From contig NC_089739.1 in assembly GCF_035083965.1 (NCBI RefSeq), positions 9,474,001 to 9,538,000 of the forward strand: a stretch of 64,000 bases of DNA, read 5' to 3'. The position numbers and the translations under genes were made by a program. This document shows, one piece after another, positions 11,558-21,432 of this stretch; positions within the stretch are counted from its first letter, which is position 1, and the number at the start of each line of letters is the position of its first letter. This DNA comes from Branchiostoma lanceolatum. Its lineage: Eukaryota; Chordata; Leptocardii; Amphioxiformes; Branchiostomatidae. The notes beneath the pieces were generated by a model, which worked only from the letters and a program-made list of their open reading frames with translations, searched no databases and was not told the origin of the DNA.

Positions 11558-11633
11558 GTATCTATCTATCTATCTATCTATCTACATCTACATAATCTAC
11601 ATATAGCTATCCAGCTATATCTATATCTATCTA

Positions 11634-11678
<45 letters not shown>

Positions 11679-11740
11679 CTATATATATCTATATATCTAC
11701 CTACCTACCTATCTTTGTCTATCCATCTCTCTCTCTCTTT
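11461..11740. repeat. Long (TCTA)n microsatellite
   Basis: TCTA/TATC tetranucleotide array of about 240 bp with minor interruptions, starting 80 bp after the K2P stop codon and so within its likely 3' UTR. Confidence 0.98.
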
Positions 11741-11751
11741 AAACCTGTCAG

Positions 11752-11757
11752 AATAAA
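11752..11757 (+). terminator. Candidate polyadenylation signal of the K2P gene
   Basis: AATAAA 371 bp after the stop codon, directly beyond the TCTA array. Confidence 0.4.
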
Positions 11758-12114
11758 CAAATATGGCATATAAACGTTCGTAAGCAGATATACAGGAAAC
11801 TAGCAAAGGTTTTGTTTAGTCAAAGTAACGTTATTAACGAGGCATCAAGACACCTTGTCCATGATAGGGCGCTCATATTGTGTTCATGGTAGCGTTACAT
11901 ATGCCTTGGGGATCAGAAACGTGTGTTATAACTTTGTAAATAATTAAATAATAATGTATGACAAATGTTGATGATGGAACGGAGACCCTCAACAGGAAAT
12001 GAGGTCTATGCGTTGAACTATCAGGCACTTGGGATAATGCGCTTCAATCTATTATTGAAGACTATGTCAAGACATCGTCAATTGTCTTAACCTCATTAAC
12101 ATAATTATCTATTC

Positions 12115-12240
12115 AGAGTTTTGGTATAAAACCTGGTTAATCCAGTCTTTTCCTTAGCCACTGACGAAAGACAGCGGATGCTGTCTGACTGTTTCAAAAC
12201 TAATCCAGTTGCTTAAGTTTCTATTTTTTTGCGAATGTAT
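12115..12240 (+). mobile_element. Fold-back element with hammerhead-like core (copy C)
   Basis: Left arm AACCTGGTTAATCCAG, then CTGACGA (12161-12167), a perfect 7-bp stem AGACAGC/GCTGTCT around GGAT (12169-12186), then GACTGTTTCAAAACTAATCCAG (12187-12208). Compared with copies at 9293 and 50651, the short GAAACGTC-containing segment expected after the stem is missing. It is therefore a decayed member of the same family. Confidence 0.6.
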
Positions 12241-12794
12241 GCCATATCCGTCCGTATTTGTATCAACGTTTTGCATTTGTGCATGTAATATGATGCATGA
12301 ATACAGTGCAGTGACTGCTTGAATGGATTGTTTCCGTGCAATGTTTTTCTTCAATACGCTTGAAATTATTAACAAAGTAGACAAAAGTGTAAAAGGAAAT
12401 ATTTGACGATTTTTGACAAATGTACACCTTTCCCAATAGAATAACAAAATTGCATAGTATTGGTACTGCTGCACAATGATCACACAACAATCTTTCTAAA
12501 TAGTGCAATGCCCCAATCCCGAACCTATGATGCAATGCTACCAAAGTCCACCTAGCTGTGACGTAGACAGGCGTTAAGCGGTAACAGGTACGCTTTGAAA
12601 AAGTGAAAGATCTGAGAAAGCTGTTTTCCGTATCATTATCAGCTGATCAAATATATACCGGGCTTTATATGACGAAATAGCATGGTCTTCAAATTTTGAG
12701 TAGAATCCACGTATCAGCTGATAAGGGTCTCAAGGACGCTTCTGGCAATTTTGGCAGAAACATTAGATTATGATTAGAACTTTATGATCATGAC

Positions 12795-13245
12795 GTCGCG
12801 GTGGCGCAGTGGCAGGGTGTTTGGCCCCAGAACCCAGAGATACTGAGTTCGAATCCGGGGTTCCCTGATTTGTCCCGTTGACGTTGTGTTCTTAGGAAAG
12901 GCACTTTACACGAATTTCCTCACTTCACTCAGGTGCAAATGAGTACCTAGCTTCGGTTAGGACGTTAAATGGAGGTCCCGTGTTTGAGGAGAGCCACACC
13001 TCGAGCACGTTAAAGAACCCACCGCACTTATCGAAAAGAGTAGGGGTCCTTATCCTTCCCGGTGTGCGTGGTTCAAAACCTACAGTCCTATGGCCACACA
13101 TGGGGCAATTGTCGTATTGAGGTCACCTGCGCGCCTGAACGGCAGTCGCTACAGACCCTTGCGATCTAGCTCCGCCAATGTGCGCTCCTCGCACTTCAGC
13201 CCCTGGCTGCGAAGAGAGAGTATTCGGCCAATAATAATAATAATG
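12795..13245 (+). mobile_element. tRNA-derived SINE, family A (full length)
   Basis: The tRNA-like head GTCGCGGTGGCGCAGTGGCA has B-box GAGTTCGAATCC at 12845-12856. The body holds TAGGAAAGGCACTTTACACG, GAGTACCTAGCTTCGGTTAG and GAGGAGAGCCACACCTCGAG, and the element ends in an (ATA)n run. Related copies lie at 18553-18925 (-) and 60065-60420 (+), with partial copies elsewhere. Confidence 0.85.
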
Positions 13246-13592
13246 ATTTTAGACGCGTTTCTTCTCCAATGCGAGATCTTGTTCAATGCGATACATTTGA
13301 CTATGTTAAATGTGTAACACATCACAAAGAGCTGACTGCCATCCACGTGGATAGTTTTTGACCTAAATTTATACTTTGAAATTTAAGATCATAAGTAGTA
13401 GAAATTGAAGTAGTAATTCAAGATCATAAATCATAAGTATCTAATTCAGAGAGCAGGCTGTAATATATAAGACACGGGTAGCAAATTTAAAAAAAAATGC
13501 AAAAAACTCTTCTCTTCGTTTTTTAAAGACATATTTCATATAGCTTTTCATGATTTTATATGGAGTTTGAGCACCTGACTTGGGGGATAGAT

Positions 13593-13812
13593 TAGCCTCC
13601 ATAGCAGGATCTTTGGGCCTTTTTCTGGGCTTTTGCTGATGACTTCTTTTTGTACTGGGTCATTTGTGCAGCCAGCCCGTAACCATTAATAATGGCCCAG
13701 TAATGGTTAATACGGACTGGCTGCACGCATGACCCAGTACAAAAAGAAGTCATCAGTAAAACTGTATCATAAGCCCCCCAAAAGGCAAAGAGAGACTACT
13801 ATATGGAGGCTA
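13593..13812. mobile_element. 220-bp fold-back MITE with 9-bp target duplication
   Basis: Inverted ends TAGCCTCCATA ... TATGGAGGCTA are flanked on both sides by GGGATAGAT (13584-13592 and 13813-13821). An inner palindrome, TGACTTCTTTTTGTACTGGG and its complement, makes most of the element self-complementary. A 9-bp duplication fits Mutator-like (MULE) transposition. Confidence 0.9.
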
Positions 13813-13965
13813 GGGATAGATGCTGTAAGAATAACAGGTGGACAACACGGCATTTTTCAGGGGACGTCAGCATTTGTAATTCTATCTTTCTTTTTCCTTA
13901 TCTAATTGAACAGCTAGAAATAGCGTTGATAACTGAATCTAGCTCCGTTATCTGTGGAAGTGAAT

Positions 13966-14066
13966 AGTACTGTGTGTCACGGGCTACGTTATTTCGCTCG
14001 GTGAAAGGTACGGCATGGCGCTAGATCCGCTGTTTATTTATCCTAGCAAATGGTACAGTGTGCCAC
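13966..14066 (+). promoter_or_regulatory. Array of three GGTACNGNRTGNCAC motifs upstream of the short proline-rich gene
   Basis: Copies AGTACTGTGTGTCAC (13966), GGTACGGCATGGCGC (14007) and GGTACAGTGTGCCAC (14052) are spaced 41 and 45 bp apart. The last lies 87 bp before the TATA box. The paralogous gene at 21433 has five copies in the equivalent place, the last 89 bp before its TATA box. A shared ATGGACTTTG phrase follows the last copy in both. A tissue-specific activator site is an inference. Confidence 0.7.
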
Positions 14067-14138
14067 GGACACATGGACTTTGGTAAGCTTGCGTCAGACA
14101 CTTGCATCACCAACATCCGTTAGCCTTGTACAGGCCAG

Positions 14139-14146
14139 TATATAAG
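14139..14146 (+). promoter_or_regulatory. TATA box of the short proline-rich gene
   Basis: TATATAAG lies 77 bp before the start codon. The same octamer is found 65 bp before the start codon of the paralogue at 21433. Confidence 0.75.
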
Positions 14147-14215
14147 TATAGAACGTTTCTGCCGCCTTGTATCGAATAGCTGGGCCCAGCGGGACCACAG
14201 TGATCCAGACCCAAC

Positions 14216-15709
14216 ATGAAGCTACTCGTGACCATAACAGTCGCCGTTCTCGTATCGGCGGTAAGTTTTTCATATATTTCTTTTTGACGTAACTTTATAA
14301 TTTTGTTGCTTTTCATCTCTGAGATCTGGTAAATGAATGTATATCAGCGCGAACGTTAATTTTCGACAAAGTTTGCGTCGACCATACTGTATGGTAAAGG
14401 AGCAAATCTTTGCCGTAAGTTTCAAAAACATATCGGAAAATGATAATGTCATTTGCACAAAATTCATTTCGAGCTCTGAGCGTATTTTTTTAAAGTCTTC
14501 CAAGAAAATGTGGAAGAACAAAAATGAAGAATTTACTGTTTGGTATACCATTTTTCATAAGTTCAGTCACTTGTAAAACCATCCTGACAGATTCAGTAAT
14601 AAAGACGACAGAATATCACATCTCGCATCAGTTTAGCAGTTCCCAGAGGATGTCATCCATATACCCAGTATGCACTTACTATGCCTACGCATTACAATGC
14701 CGTTAGAAAGTAGTTGAGTAGCACTAAATACTACTAGTATGCTCTCTATTTAGACTTCTCTGTCTATCGTAATGCCTCCTTAGCACAACTGTTCATAGAA
14801 TTTAGTCAGGCACTTATCCCCATGTCTTTTTATGGGATTCTGCTGTTGTAATCAAAACAAACTTTCCAGGGACTAGAAGGATCTGATAGTGTGTTTGCCA
14901 TCTTTAAGAGAAAGTAAGATATCCTTTTATCCCGACAGGTGGTCGCCCGTCCTGTCAAAAGGCAGTTCCGGCCGCCTGGCCCGGACGGCTTCAACCACTT
15001 CCACCCTCCGCCTCCTGGGGGTACCCGACCGCCACCACCGGAGGGCACACGGCCTCCGCCTCCAGAGGGCACGAGGCCTCCACCAATCATCGACGGATTC
15101 GCCTTGACCCGGCCTCCACGTCCCGATGGCACCCGACCGCCACCACCCGAGGGCACCAGACCTCCGCCACCCGAAGGCACAAGACCTCCTCCACCCGAGG
15201 GGACCCGGCCTCCTAGACCCGAGGGCACACGACCTCCCCCAATCATCGACGGATTCGCCTTGACACGACCCCCACGTCCCGACGGCACCCGGCCCCCACC
15301 ACCCGAGGGCACAAAGCCTCCACCCCCCGAGGGAACCCGGCCGCCACCTCCCGAGGGCACCCGGCCGCCACCTCCCGAGGGCACCCGGCCACCACCTCCC
15401 GAGGGTACTCGTCCCCCACCTCCGCCGCCCAGGAAAAGGCAGTTCCGACCGCCTGGCCCGGTCGGCTTCGACCACCACCACCCTCCACCTCCTGGGGGCA
15501 CCCGGCCTCCACCTCCCGAGGGCACAAGGCCTCCACGTCCCGAGGGCACCCGGCCTCCACCAATCATCGACGGATTTGCCTTTACACGTCCCCCACGTCC
15601 CGAGGGTACCAGGCCACCGCCTCCCGAGGGTACCCGGCCACCACCTCCCGAGGGTACCCGGCCACCACCACCTGAGGGTACCAGGCCACCACCAGTGATC
15701 GAGCAATAA
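14216..15709 (+). CDS. Secreted proline-rich repeat protein, short paralogue
   Basis: Exon 1 (14216-14260) encodes only MKLLVTITVAVLVSA. Exon 2 (14939-15709) continues VVARPVKRQ and ends PPPVIEQ. The join is phase 0 (GTAAGT donor, CGACAG acceptor) and gives 271 residues. Signal peptidase would cut near VVA|RP. The mature chain is mostly an 8-residue repeat of the form EGTRPPPP, punctuated by three IIDGFALT-like spacers. A longer unit starting KRQFRPPGP occurs twice (protein residues about 22 and 181). Both copies follow a basic site (RPVKR; RKR), so the precursor may be cut into two similar chains with N-terminal Gln. Layout and composition recall vertebrate salivary proline-rich proteins, but no homology is claimed. 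Function is unknown; mucus, matrix or antimicrobial roles are all possible. Same family as the gene at 21433. Confidence 0.82.
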
Positions 15710-15783
15710 AACAATATGGCACATAGAAATAACCATCATGACCACATATATAGATCTAATATATGAATGAACGAAATGGTTCA

Positions 15784-15789
15784 AATAAA
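15784..15789 (+). terminator. Candidate polyadenylation signal of the short proline-rich gene
   Basis: AATAAA 75 bp after the stop codon. Another AATAAA (15705-15710) overlaps the stop codon itself and is probably too early. Confidence 0.55.
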
Positions 15790-17240
15790 GAAAATACGTA
15801 CTTCACAATTCATCTGTCATGTTTTTCCTTAGATCGATCCGCATATTAAGATAAGAATAAAGCAACAGGAGGCGCCTTTGGTTCATGATAACCCAGCACA
15901 ATACAAATTACGCGCATCATGCATACCTTTGGGGTCTTTGTTGTACGACACCACATGTACAAAGAAGCGAGAAGAAGTCGACTCTGCTGGACTAGCTTAG
16001 TTTAATAACACGTTTTGTCTACACTAACGGGAGTCGCCCAAACATAGGACGTTTTTTTACGCGCTCGAACTCACGGCGCTCCATTGCTGGTTGCCAGAGA
16101 ATGGTCATGTTTTAATGAATGAATTTTGAACACACTCATCTAAAGAACATAAATGGACAAGAAATGTATTCATACTGTTCATGGGCCCTTCACGCTCCGA
16201 GTTACAAGCGGCAAACGCTGTGAGACGTTTACACGAAAGTACCTTCTGATTTAGTGCTACGCCAGATAGTGTGCCTAACTTAGTACGCTTTGGTAATTTT
16301 GCTCTCTTCGGAAGCTGGTGATGAAGTTAGGAAAATGTAAATAAGCCTTGAAGTCTGCTATATTATAGCTTTCTTTTGACCGGAAAATTTTGACTGTGTG
16401 CACTTCTAACGTCATGTGAGAATGGCTATATCTAGCGCATCCCAGCTCATGTTTCGGCGGGAAATGGGCTACTACGCACTTTGCGCGCGGCCCGACGTAC
16501 GTGTTGCATGCGACCCGACTTACAAAATCATTACGAAAAAACGACACCGCTTACATCAACAATACTCCGTCTACTTATTGGGAAATATCTTCGCCATATC
16601 TGTATTCAGTTTCCTTTTCATAGACGGTACCAATCACATGTTAGCGCGTAACAAAACTGTGCGTTGAATCGTTCCGCCACCATCGCGGCCCAAAAAATGG
16701 CGGGAAAACAACGTTGCCAGACGGCAGCGATGTTTACGTTGTTTTCTTTGGTCGGTTTTCTTCTCAACAAACACTTAAAGACCCAATTTTTTTTTGTTTT
16801 ATGAAGTTATATTTCTTATGTGTATGATAGTTGTATATCTGCTTGGCACAGGTCGTATATTTAGGTGTCGGGCCGTCTAGCTACGCAGTGACCCTCTACT
16901 CAGCGTTGCCATCATTATCGTCAAAATACTATTCTCGACAAAACAAGAAATGAATATGTACACATATGTTTTGAATGCAAATAAAAATTATGTGCATGGA
17001 CTTGGTTCATTTATCTTCCTTATGAGCATAATCAGTGGACACAAACACGGCGTACTTATGCATAACAAGATCACTAAAAAACCCGTCCTAAGTTAGGGCG
17101 CGTCCTAAGGTAGGGCAACCCCCGTTATATGTTTACAGCTTGTATTGTTGTATTATGTCCTTGTATGTTCCATGTGTTAAGTTAGACGACCTGTACCTAG
17201 CCAAGGTCTTTCATTCATTCAATAAACCATATGGTTCATT
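15790..17240. other. Intergenic; nothing coding recognised
   Basis: No open frame with recognisable domains on either strand. Two tandem-like CCTAAGTTAGGGCG / CCTAAGGTAGGGC phrases near 17086-17120 look like a repeat end. The AATAAAC-ended sequence at 17130-17225 resembles the 3' end of a retroelement. Confidence 0.4.
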
Positions 17241-17358
17241 TATCTCCAAGTAGTTGCTGGAGGGTTAAAACGTTATGTTTTCCTAGGGTTTGTCAAAGTA
17301 ACGGGACGAGAGGTAAACGTAAAAGTTTTAGCCTCCCCCAACATCTGCTTGGAGATTA
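17241..17358. mobile_element. Short fold-back MITE, TCTCCAAGCAGA family
   Basis: Left end TATCTCCAAGTAGTTGCTGG pairs imperfectly with the right end CCAACATCTGCTTGGAGATT. An inner GGTTAAAACG / CGTAAAAGTTTTAGCC pairing continues the hairpin. The flanks GGTTCATT and GGTTCGTA are similar but not identical. Confidence 0.6.
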
Positions 17359-17559
17359 CCGGTTCGTATCTAAACTAAATAAAGCAGTACGTTATTAACA
17401 TCTGATCAAATTTGCGCCGTACAAAATTAAAAAGCTTATTCAACGTTGACACCAAATTCCTCTCACTGTGACATATATGCTTTCGACATTCTCTCCGCAA
17501 CATGACTCGAAATCATTAAGAAATTTCACAGGGTCGGCCCAAGCTCGGACAAGGATTAC

Positions 17560-17760
17560 ATTCTTCATTTCGGATGGTGACGTAAAGCCGGCGGCCCCGT
17601 GTATGAGGGAGCTTCAGGCATAAGCCTCAAGCGTCACAACCGTAGAACAACCCAACACACTTATCATGCAAGAAGAGTAGAGGTGACTCTAAATGCTCGG
17701 CTAAATACACGATCCGTAACGAATTCGCATTGCACTACCACTAGCTACTTGAAAAACACT
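17560..17760 (+). mobile_element. SINE-like repeat, family D
   Basis: Contains GGATGGTGACGTAAAG, GTATGAGGGAGCTTCAGGCA, AACACACTTATC and GCATTGCACTACCACTAGCT. These recur in inverted order at 28235-28440. The small open frame across it (17599-17865) is a repeat artefact. Confidence 0.65.
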
Positions 17761-18224
17761 ATGTTTCGCCTGGGGATGTCAAATGAAGAAAATAGCACAG
17801 ATGGGGGTTGGGGTGTTGTGAAAGTGACATGTGGTGCCGTTCACAGAGTATACTTTGTTACCTGATCTGAAAGATTACTACTAACAGGTTTCCAATCTCC
17901 CGTGTATATTTTAGCCCTTTGTTTAAATAAAAGAAAAGTTGCTTGACCTTTCGTTCTACATTTTCCTAGAAACGTAAATATAAAATTCAATGTTTTTTTA
18001 AAAGTTACAGCCTCTATTAAACAATTGCTGATTTCTGAATCAATTATTATCTCAAACGTTTGTCCTGTGTGTACATTACAATTATATGTACCTCCAATCC
18101 AGTCCTTGAACAAAGGAACATAATTGGCAAATCGTGCCTTAAGGTTTGCTGAAAAATACAGAAACCACACTATCATAACAGTTGACATGGTTTTATGCTT
18201 GGTCTAATGGTGAGCAACCCTGTC

Positions 18225-18400
18225 TTTTGACACCGAAAATGAGTACTAGTACCTAGCTTCAGTTAAGGCCGTTCCTCAGATAAGACGTTAAATGGAGGTC
18301 CCGATCGCGAGTTTGAGGAGAGCCACGCCTCAGGCACGTAAAAGAACCCACCACAAGTTACTGAAAGGAGTAGGGGTCCTTCAAGGTGTGCTTGGATCAA
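18225..18400 (+). mobile_element. SINE tail fragment
   Basis: Contains GAGTACTAGTACCTAGCTTC, GTTAAATGGAGGTCCCG, GAGGAGAGCCACGCCTCA and AAAGAACCCACC, matching the body of the family-A SINE at 12795. No tRNA-like head is present. Confidence 0.65.
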
Positions 18401-18552
18401 ATGAATTTGTCCGGAAATGCAACTTCGACTGTTTAGTACAAACCTGGTGTGTTACGCCATGAGGAGGTTTACCGGTAATGCAATGCGGCAAGGAAACAAA
18501 CAGTTGGAAACCAACAGCTTGTATGCTACAATATGTCGTACGATAGCAACCT

Positions 18553-18925
18553 AAGGATAATGATAATGGTTTTTATTGGTCAGAAATTACCCGTAAAAAC
18601 ATTAAAATTACCCGTAATGGCAGCCTTACTAGCACTGAATTGATGCAGGGCTTACAGGTTTCACATAATACACAACATATACACATTTTATCCACACTTG
18701 CATTTTGTGGAACTGTCGCAAGGGTCGGCCATTCGGTGCCACCAGGTGACCTCAATACGACCTTCCCCAACCGAAGTCAGGTACCCATTTATACCTGGAT
18801 GGAGTGAGAAAAGTCGTGTAAAGTGCCTTTCCCTAGGGCACAAGATCGGTGACACGACAGGATTCGAACTCGGGACCTTTTGGTTCTGAGCCGAACGCTC
18901 TGCCGTTGCGCCACACGACCCCATG
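18553..18925 (-). mobile_element. tRNA-derived SINE, family A (inverted, full length)
   Basis: Read on the minus strand it starts TGGGGTCGTGTGGCGCAACG, with B-box GAGTTCGAATCCTGT, then AGGGAAAGGCACTTTACACG, and ends in an ATTGGTCAGAAA-type tail just as the copy at 60065-60420 does. Confidence 0.85.
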
Positions 18926-19089
18926 TAAGATCCTAGGCGGCTGTTGATTCTGGTATGGCATCAAAACCGTGTGATGTCCTACGACGAATTTAACCGCGTC
19001 GCAACGGTCCCTTTCCGCATAGAGGTGCGATTATTCAGAGGGCCGCTAGGGAGCGCGATTCAATCAAGTCTTAAGCAGCTTGAACCAAA

Positions 19090-19345
19090 GTACAAAACCA
19101 AAGCCCCGTTCACACTATCTAAGTCCGAATGAGTTCCGAAGTGACATTTTTTTTGGTTTAGGTAAAGTTTGCAGCCAAATTAGTCTTTGGGCTCCATAAC
19201 TAGGCTGCACAACGGTGGGTCAAATGTGATAATAACTGTTTCTCCTCAAACTTTACCTATAACAAACAAAACGTTAATACGCAACGCATGCGGAACTGAA
19301 CATACGCAAACTGACCCTAATATGTCTTGAAGCGGTTTGCCTATC
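19090..19345. repeat. Probable DNA-transposon remnant with inverted GGTAAAGTTTG blocks
   Basis: GGTTTAGGTAAAGTTTGCAG (19154) and CTCAAACTTTACCTATAACA (19244) are inverted relative to each other. The left part reads CCCCGTTCACACTATCTAAG, a phrase style common at transposon ends. Termini could not be fixed. Confidence 0.35.
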
Positions 19346-19689
19346 ATGTGACACATATCATAGACAGACAAAACAAGTTAGTGAGACACAGACGAAGGAA
19401 ATTAACAACTTACATTCAAGGTTCTCTTCTCCCTACTTTAACTATTCTCAACTATAATAGGTTATTTGTGTGAATAAAAAGACAAAACAGCTTTTCTGCC
19501 GACGAACGACGGTCAGTCAGAAGGGGTCGCTGAACAAAACATTTAAAAAAAAGACATATTCTTTTAGCTTGGCCTGCGTTTTTATTCACAAATCCTCTTT
19601 TAAGAAAACATTAATATCGCAGGATCTTATAGACTTGTCCAATTGTAACAGTGGGGGTTCAAGCGCCTCCAAACTGACCAGTCTAACTG

Positions 19690-19795
19690 GTCGCGACCTT
19701 TTAGCCTAGTGTTCAAGGCGTTCGTGCCTGTGATCTGGGCTGCCGGTTTCGGCGTGGGTTCAAATCTCGGTTGGGATCACTTGTTTCTACTCGCT
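19690..19795 (+). repeat. tRNA-like sequence, probably a SINE head
   Basis: TAGCCTAGTGTTCAAGGCGT followed by GCGTGGGTTCAAATCTCGGT looks like A and B boxes of a tRNA-derived repeat. The acceptor stem does not pair convincingly, so a functional tRNA gene is unlikely. The hairpin ACCAGTCTAACTGGT precedes it. Confidence 0.4.
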
Positions 19796-19939
19796 CCTTT
19801 CATTTGTTTCACAATGCATATATCTGTATGTATGTAACTTGAGTCTACCTTCACTTTGTCTACTTGTATGTTTTTGTGAATAAAAAAAGACTTATCGGGC
19901 AATGGAGTCATTCATTCATTCCCTCATCCCTTTTCATTC

Positions 19940-21078
19940 AATGGTGTCGTAGAGTCGCGACTGTTACGGTGTGATACTAGACGTCGTAAAGACAGGAAAG
20001 GTCTTGGATATCTCTGGAGGTTACGAGGTAAACTATCCCAGGAAGCCCTCGAACTAGCTTACCTTACCCTGGCTCGGCCTAAGCTGGAATACACCTCCAT
20101 TCTCTTCAGCAACATGAGTGCTGCCGCCTCCAAGGTACTCGAACGTGTGCGATACCATGCAGGCCGCCTTGTTACAGGCGCAGCGCCAAGGACACCCTAC
20201 TCAGACGTGCTACAACAGCTTGGGTGGGATAGGCTCTCAACTAGGCGAGACTACAACCGTCTAGTGATCATGTACAAACTCGTCACCGGCTCTGTACCAC
20301 CCTAGCCTGGGTGCCAGACCACCGCGCTCCTGGAGCTAATCCTTCCGCCGGGGAAGCAACTCGCGCCGCCGCCACAGATAGCACACGGCCCACTAATTAT
20401 CTCTCGGGCGATAGAAATCTGAGTTCGGCTGCCAAGCGCTCCCGGGTGTCAACTCTATCCCTACTACTAGGTCTTTCCCGCCCAAAAGGGGTTATCATCG
20501 CATCGCGCGAAAGGTCTGGTATCCAGGCTAGTACCACCCCACCTCCAGCCACTCATCCCGTCAACAAGACAAGCTCAAACCCAGCTCCGCCTCCGTAACT
20601 CCGTACATCTTCACATCCCTCGATGCAGAACCAACATCTACAAGAACACTGTTTTATCCCCTACACGTCACGGGTCTGGAACAGTCTACCCAGAAACGTC
20701 ACTGACTCACGCACCCACACTGAGCATATTCAAGGCCCAATGCAAATCCTACCTGTTGTCCTGATTTTAGATTTACCTCCTATCAACCTTCCATCTATTC
20801 CACCGCAATGCTATAGATTATAATATTGTAGACTATTCCCCCAACGACTTTATTATGTTAATATATATATGTTGCATGGTAGTTACTGAGTCAAATGATT
20901 TTATACTGTATTCATTCATTGTATAGTATCGCATTAACTATGTATGTATTATGATAGTGTAATGAACTTACTGTATGTTCGTCTGTACTTGTGGGTCAGC
21001 CGTTACCAGCGAAAGCTGCCTAGGCTGACCCAGTGTAATGACTTGTCTTTCATTGTCAATAAGTACAAATACAAATAC
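19940..21078 (+). mobile_element. 5'-truncated LINE (CR1/L2/Jockey-like) 3' end, interrupted and frameshifted
   Basis: The translation from about 19970 carries the conserved ORF2 C-terminus of non-LTR retrotransposons: LARPKLEYTSILFSN, VLERVRYHAGRLVTGA, LGWDRLSTRRDYNRL, then after an insertion HIPRCRTNIYKN and, one frame over, SRVWNSLP. A 230-bp MITE (20302-20531) interrupts it. The 3' end has a hairpin GGGTCAGCC/GGCTGACCC (20994-21032) and a tail of ACAAAT-type repeats ending at 21078. It is an inactive pseudogene copy. Its tail ends 14 bp before the promoter motif array of the gene at 21433. Confidence 0.85.
20302..20531. mobile_element. 230-bp MITE nested in the LINE, with inverted ends and target duplication
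   Basis: Ends CTAGCCTGGGTGCCAGACC and GGTCTGGTATCCAGGCTAG are 19-bp inverted repeats with two mismatches. Both sides carry TACCACC (20295-20301 and 20532-20538), or 8 bp if the boundary is shifted by one. Mentally removing the element and one duplication joins LVTGSVP to a continuing LINE frame (PHLQPLIPSTRQAQ..HIPRC). This confirms the boundaries. An hAT-type origin is likely from the duplication length. Confidence 0.9.
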
Positions 21079-21091
21079 TTGTCCGGTGACT

Positions 21092-21293
21092 GGTGCGGCA
21101 TGGTACTAGATAATTCCAGTTTATACCTGTATGGTACGGCGTGGCACTAGACAAAGGTTTTGTGAGTAAATGGTACAGCTTTGCACTAAATACACAATCA
21201 TATGAACGTCGCATTAACACATTAACCTTTACGTGTATGGTACGGGGCAGCACCGAACACCTGCATGTCATGGCGGCTGGTACGGTGTGCCAC
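21092..21293 (+). promoter_or_regulatory. Array of five GGTACNGNRTGNCAC motifs upstream of the long proline-rich gene
   Basis: Copies are GGTGCGGCATGGTAC (21092), GGTACGGCGTGGCAC (21133), GGTACAGCTTTGCAC (21172), GGTACGGGGCAGCAC (21239) and GGTACGGTGTGCCAC (21279). Spacings are 41, 39, 67 and 40 bp, near four helical turns except for one gap. Three are followed by TAGA/TAAA. The last copy lies 89 bp before the TATA box, as in the paralogue at 14216. A binding site for one shared factor is inferred. Confidence 0.75.
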
Positions 21294-21367
21294 GAATGTA
21301 TGGACTTTGATAGTCTTACACCATGCGCTTGCGTCAGCATTTTGCTGTTGTTAGACCGGCTATAGCC

Positions 21368-21375
21368 TATATAAG
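21368..21375 (+). promoter_or_regulatory. TATA box of the long proline-rich gene
   Basis: TATATAAG lies 65 bp before the start codon at 21433, with a spacing to the upstream motif array that matches the paralogue. Confidence 0.75.
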
Positions 21376-21432
21376 TGTGACTTTTTCAATCGTTTTCTAT
21401 CAGTTCGAGAAACTACATCGACAGATCTAGAC

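Noticed and set aside
11323-11595. Frame ending in a long (IYLS)n stretch
   Set aside because: Translation of the TCTA microsatellite, overlapping the end of the K2P gene in another frame.
14830-15784. Reverse-strand Gly-rich frames opposite the short proline-rich gene
   Set aside because: They are complement shadows of the proline codons (CCN/NGG). The forward frame has the signal exon, promoter and polyadenylation signal.
19690-19795. Possible functional tRNA gene
   Set aside because: A- and B-box-like phrases are present, but the acceptor stem does not pair, so I treat it as a SINE head. The same holds for the tRNA-like heads at 12795, 44155 and 60065.
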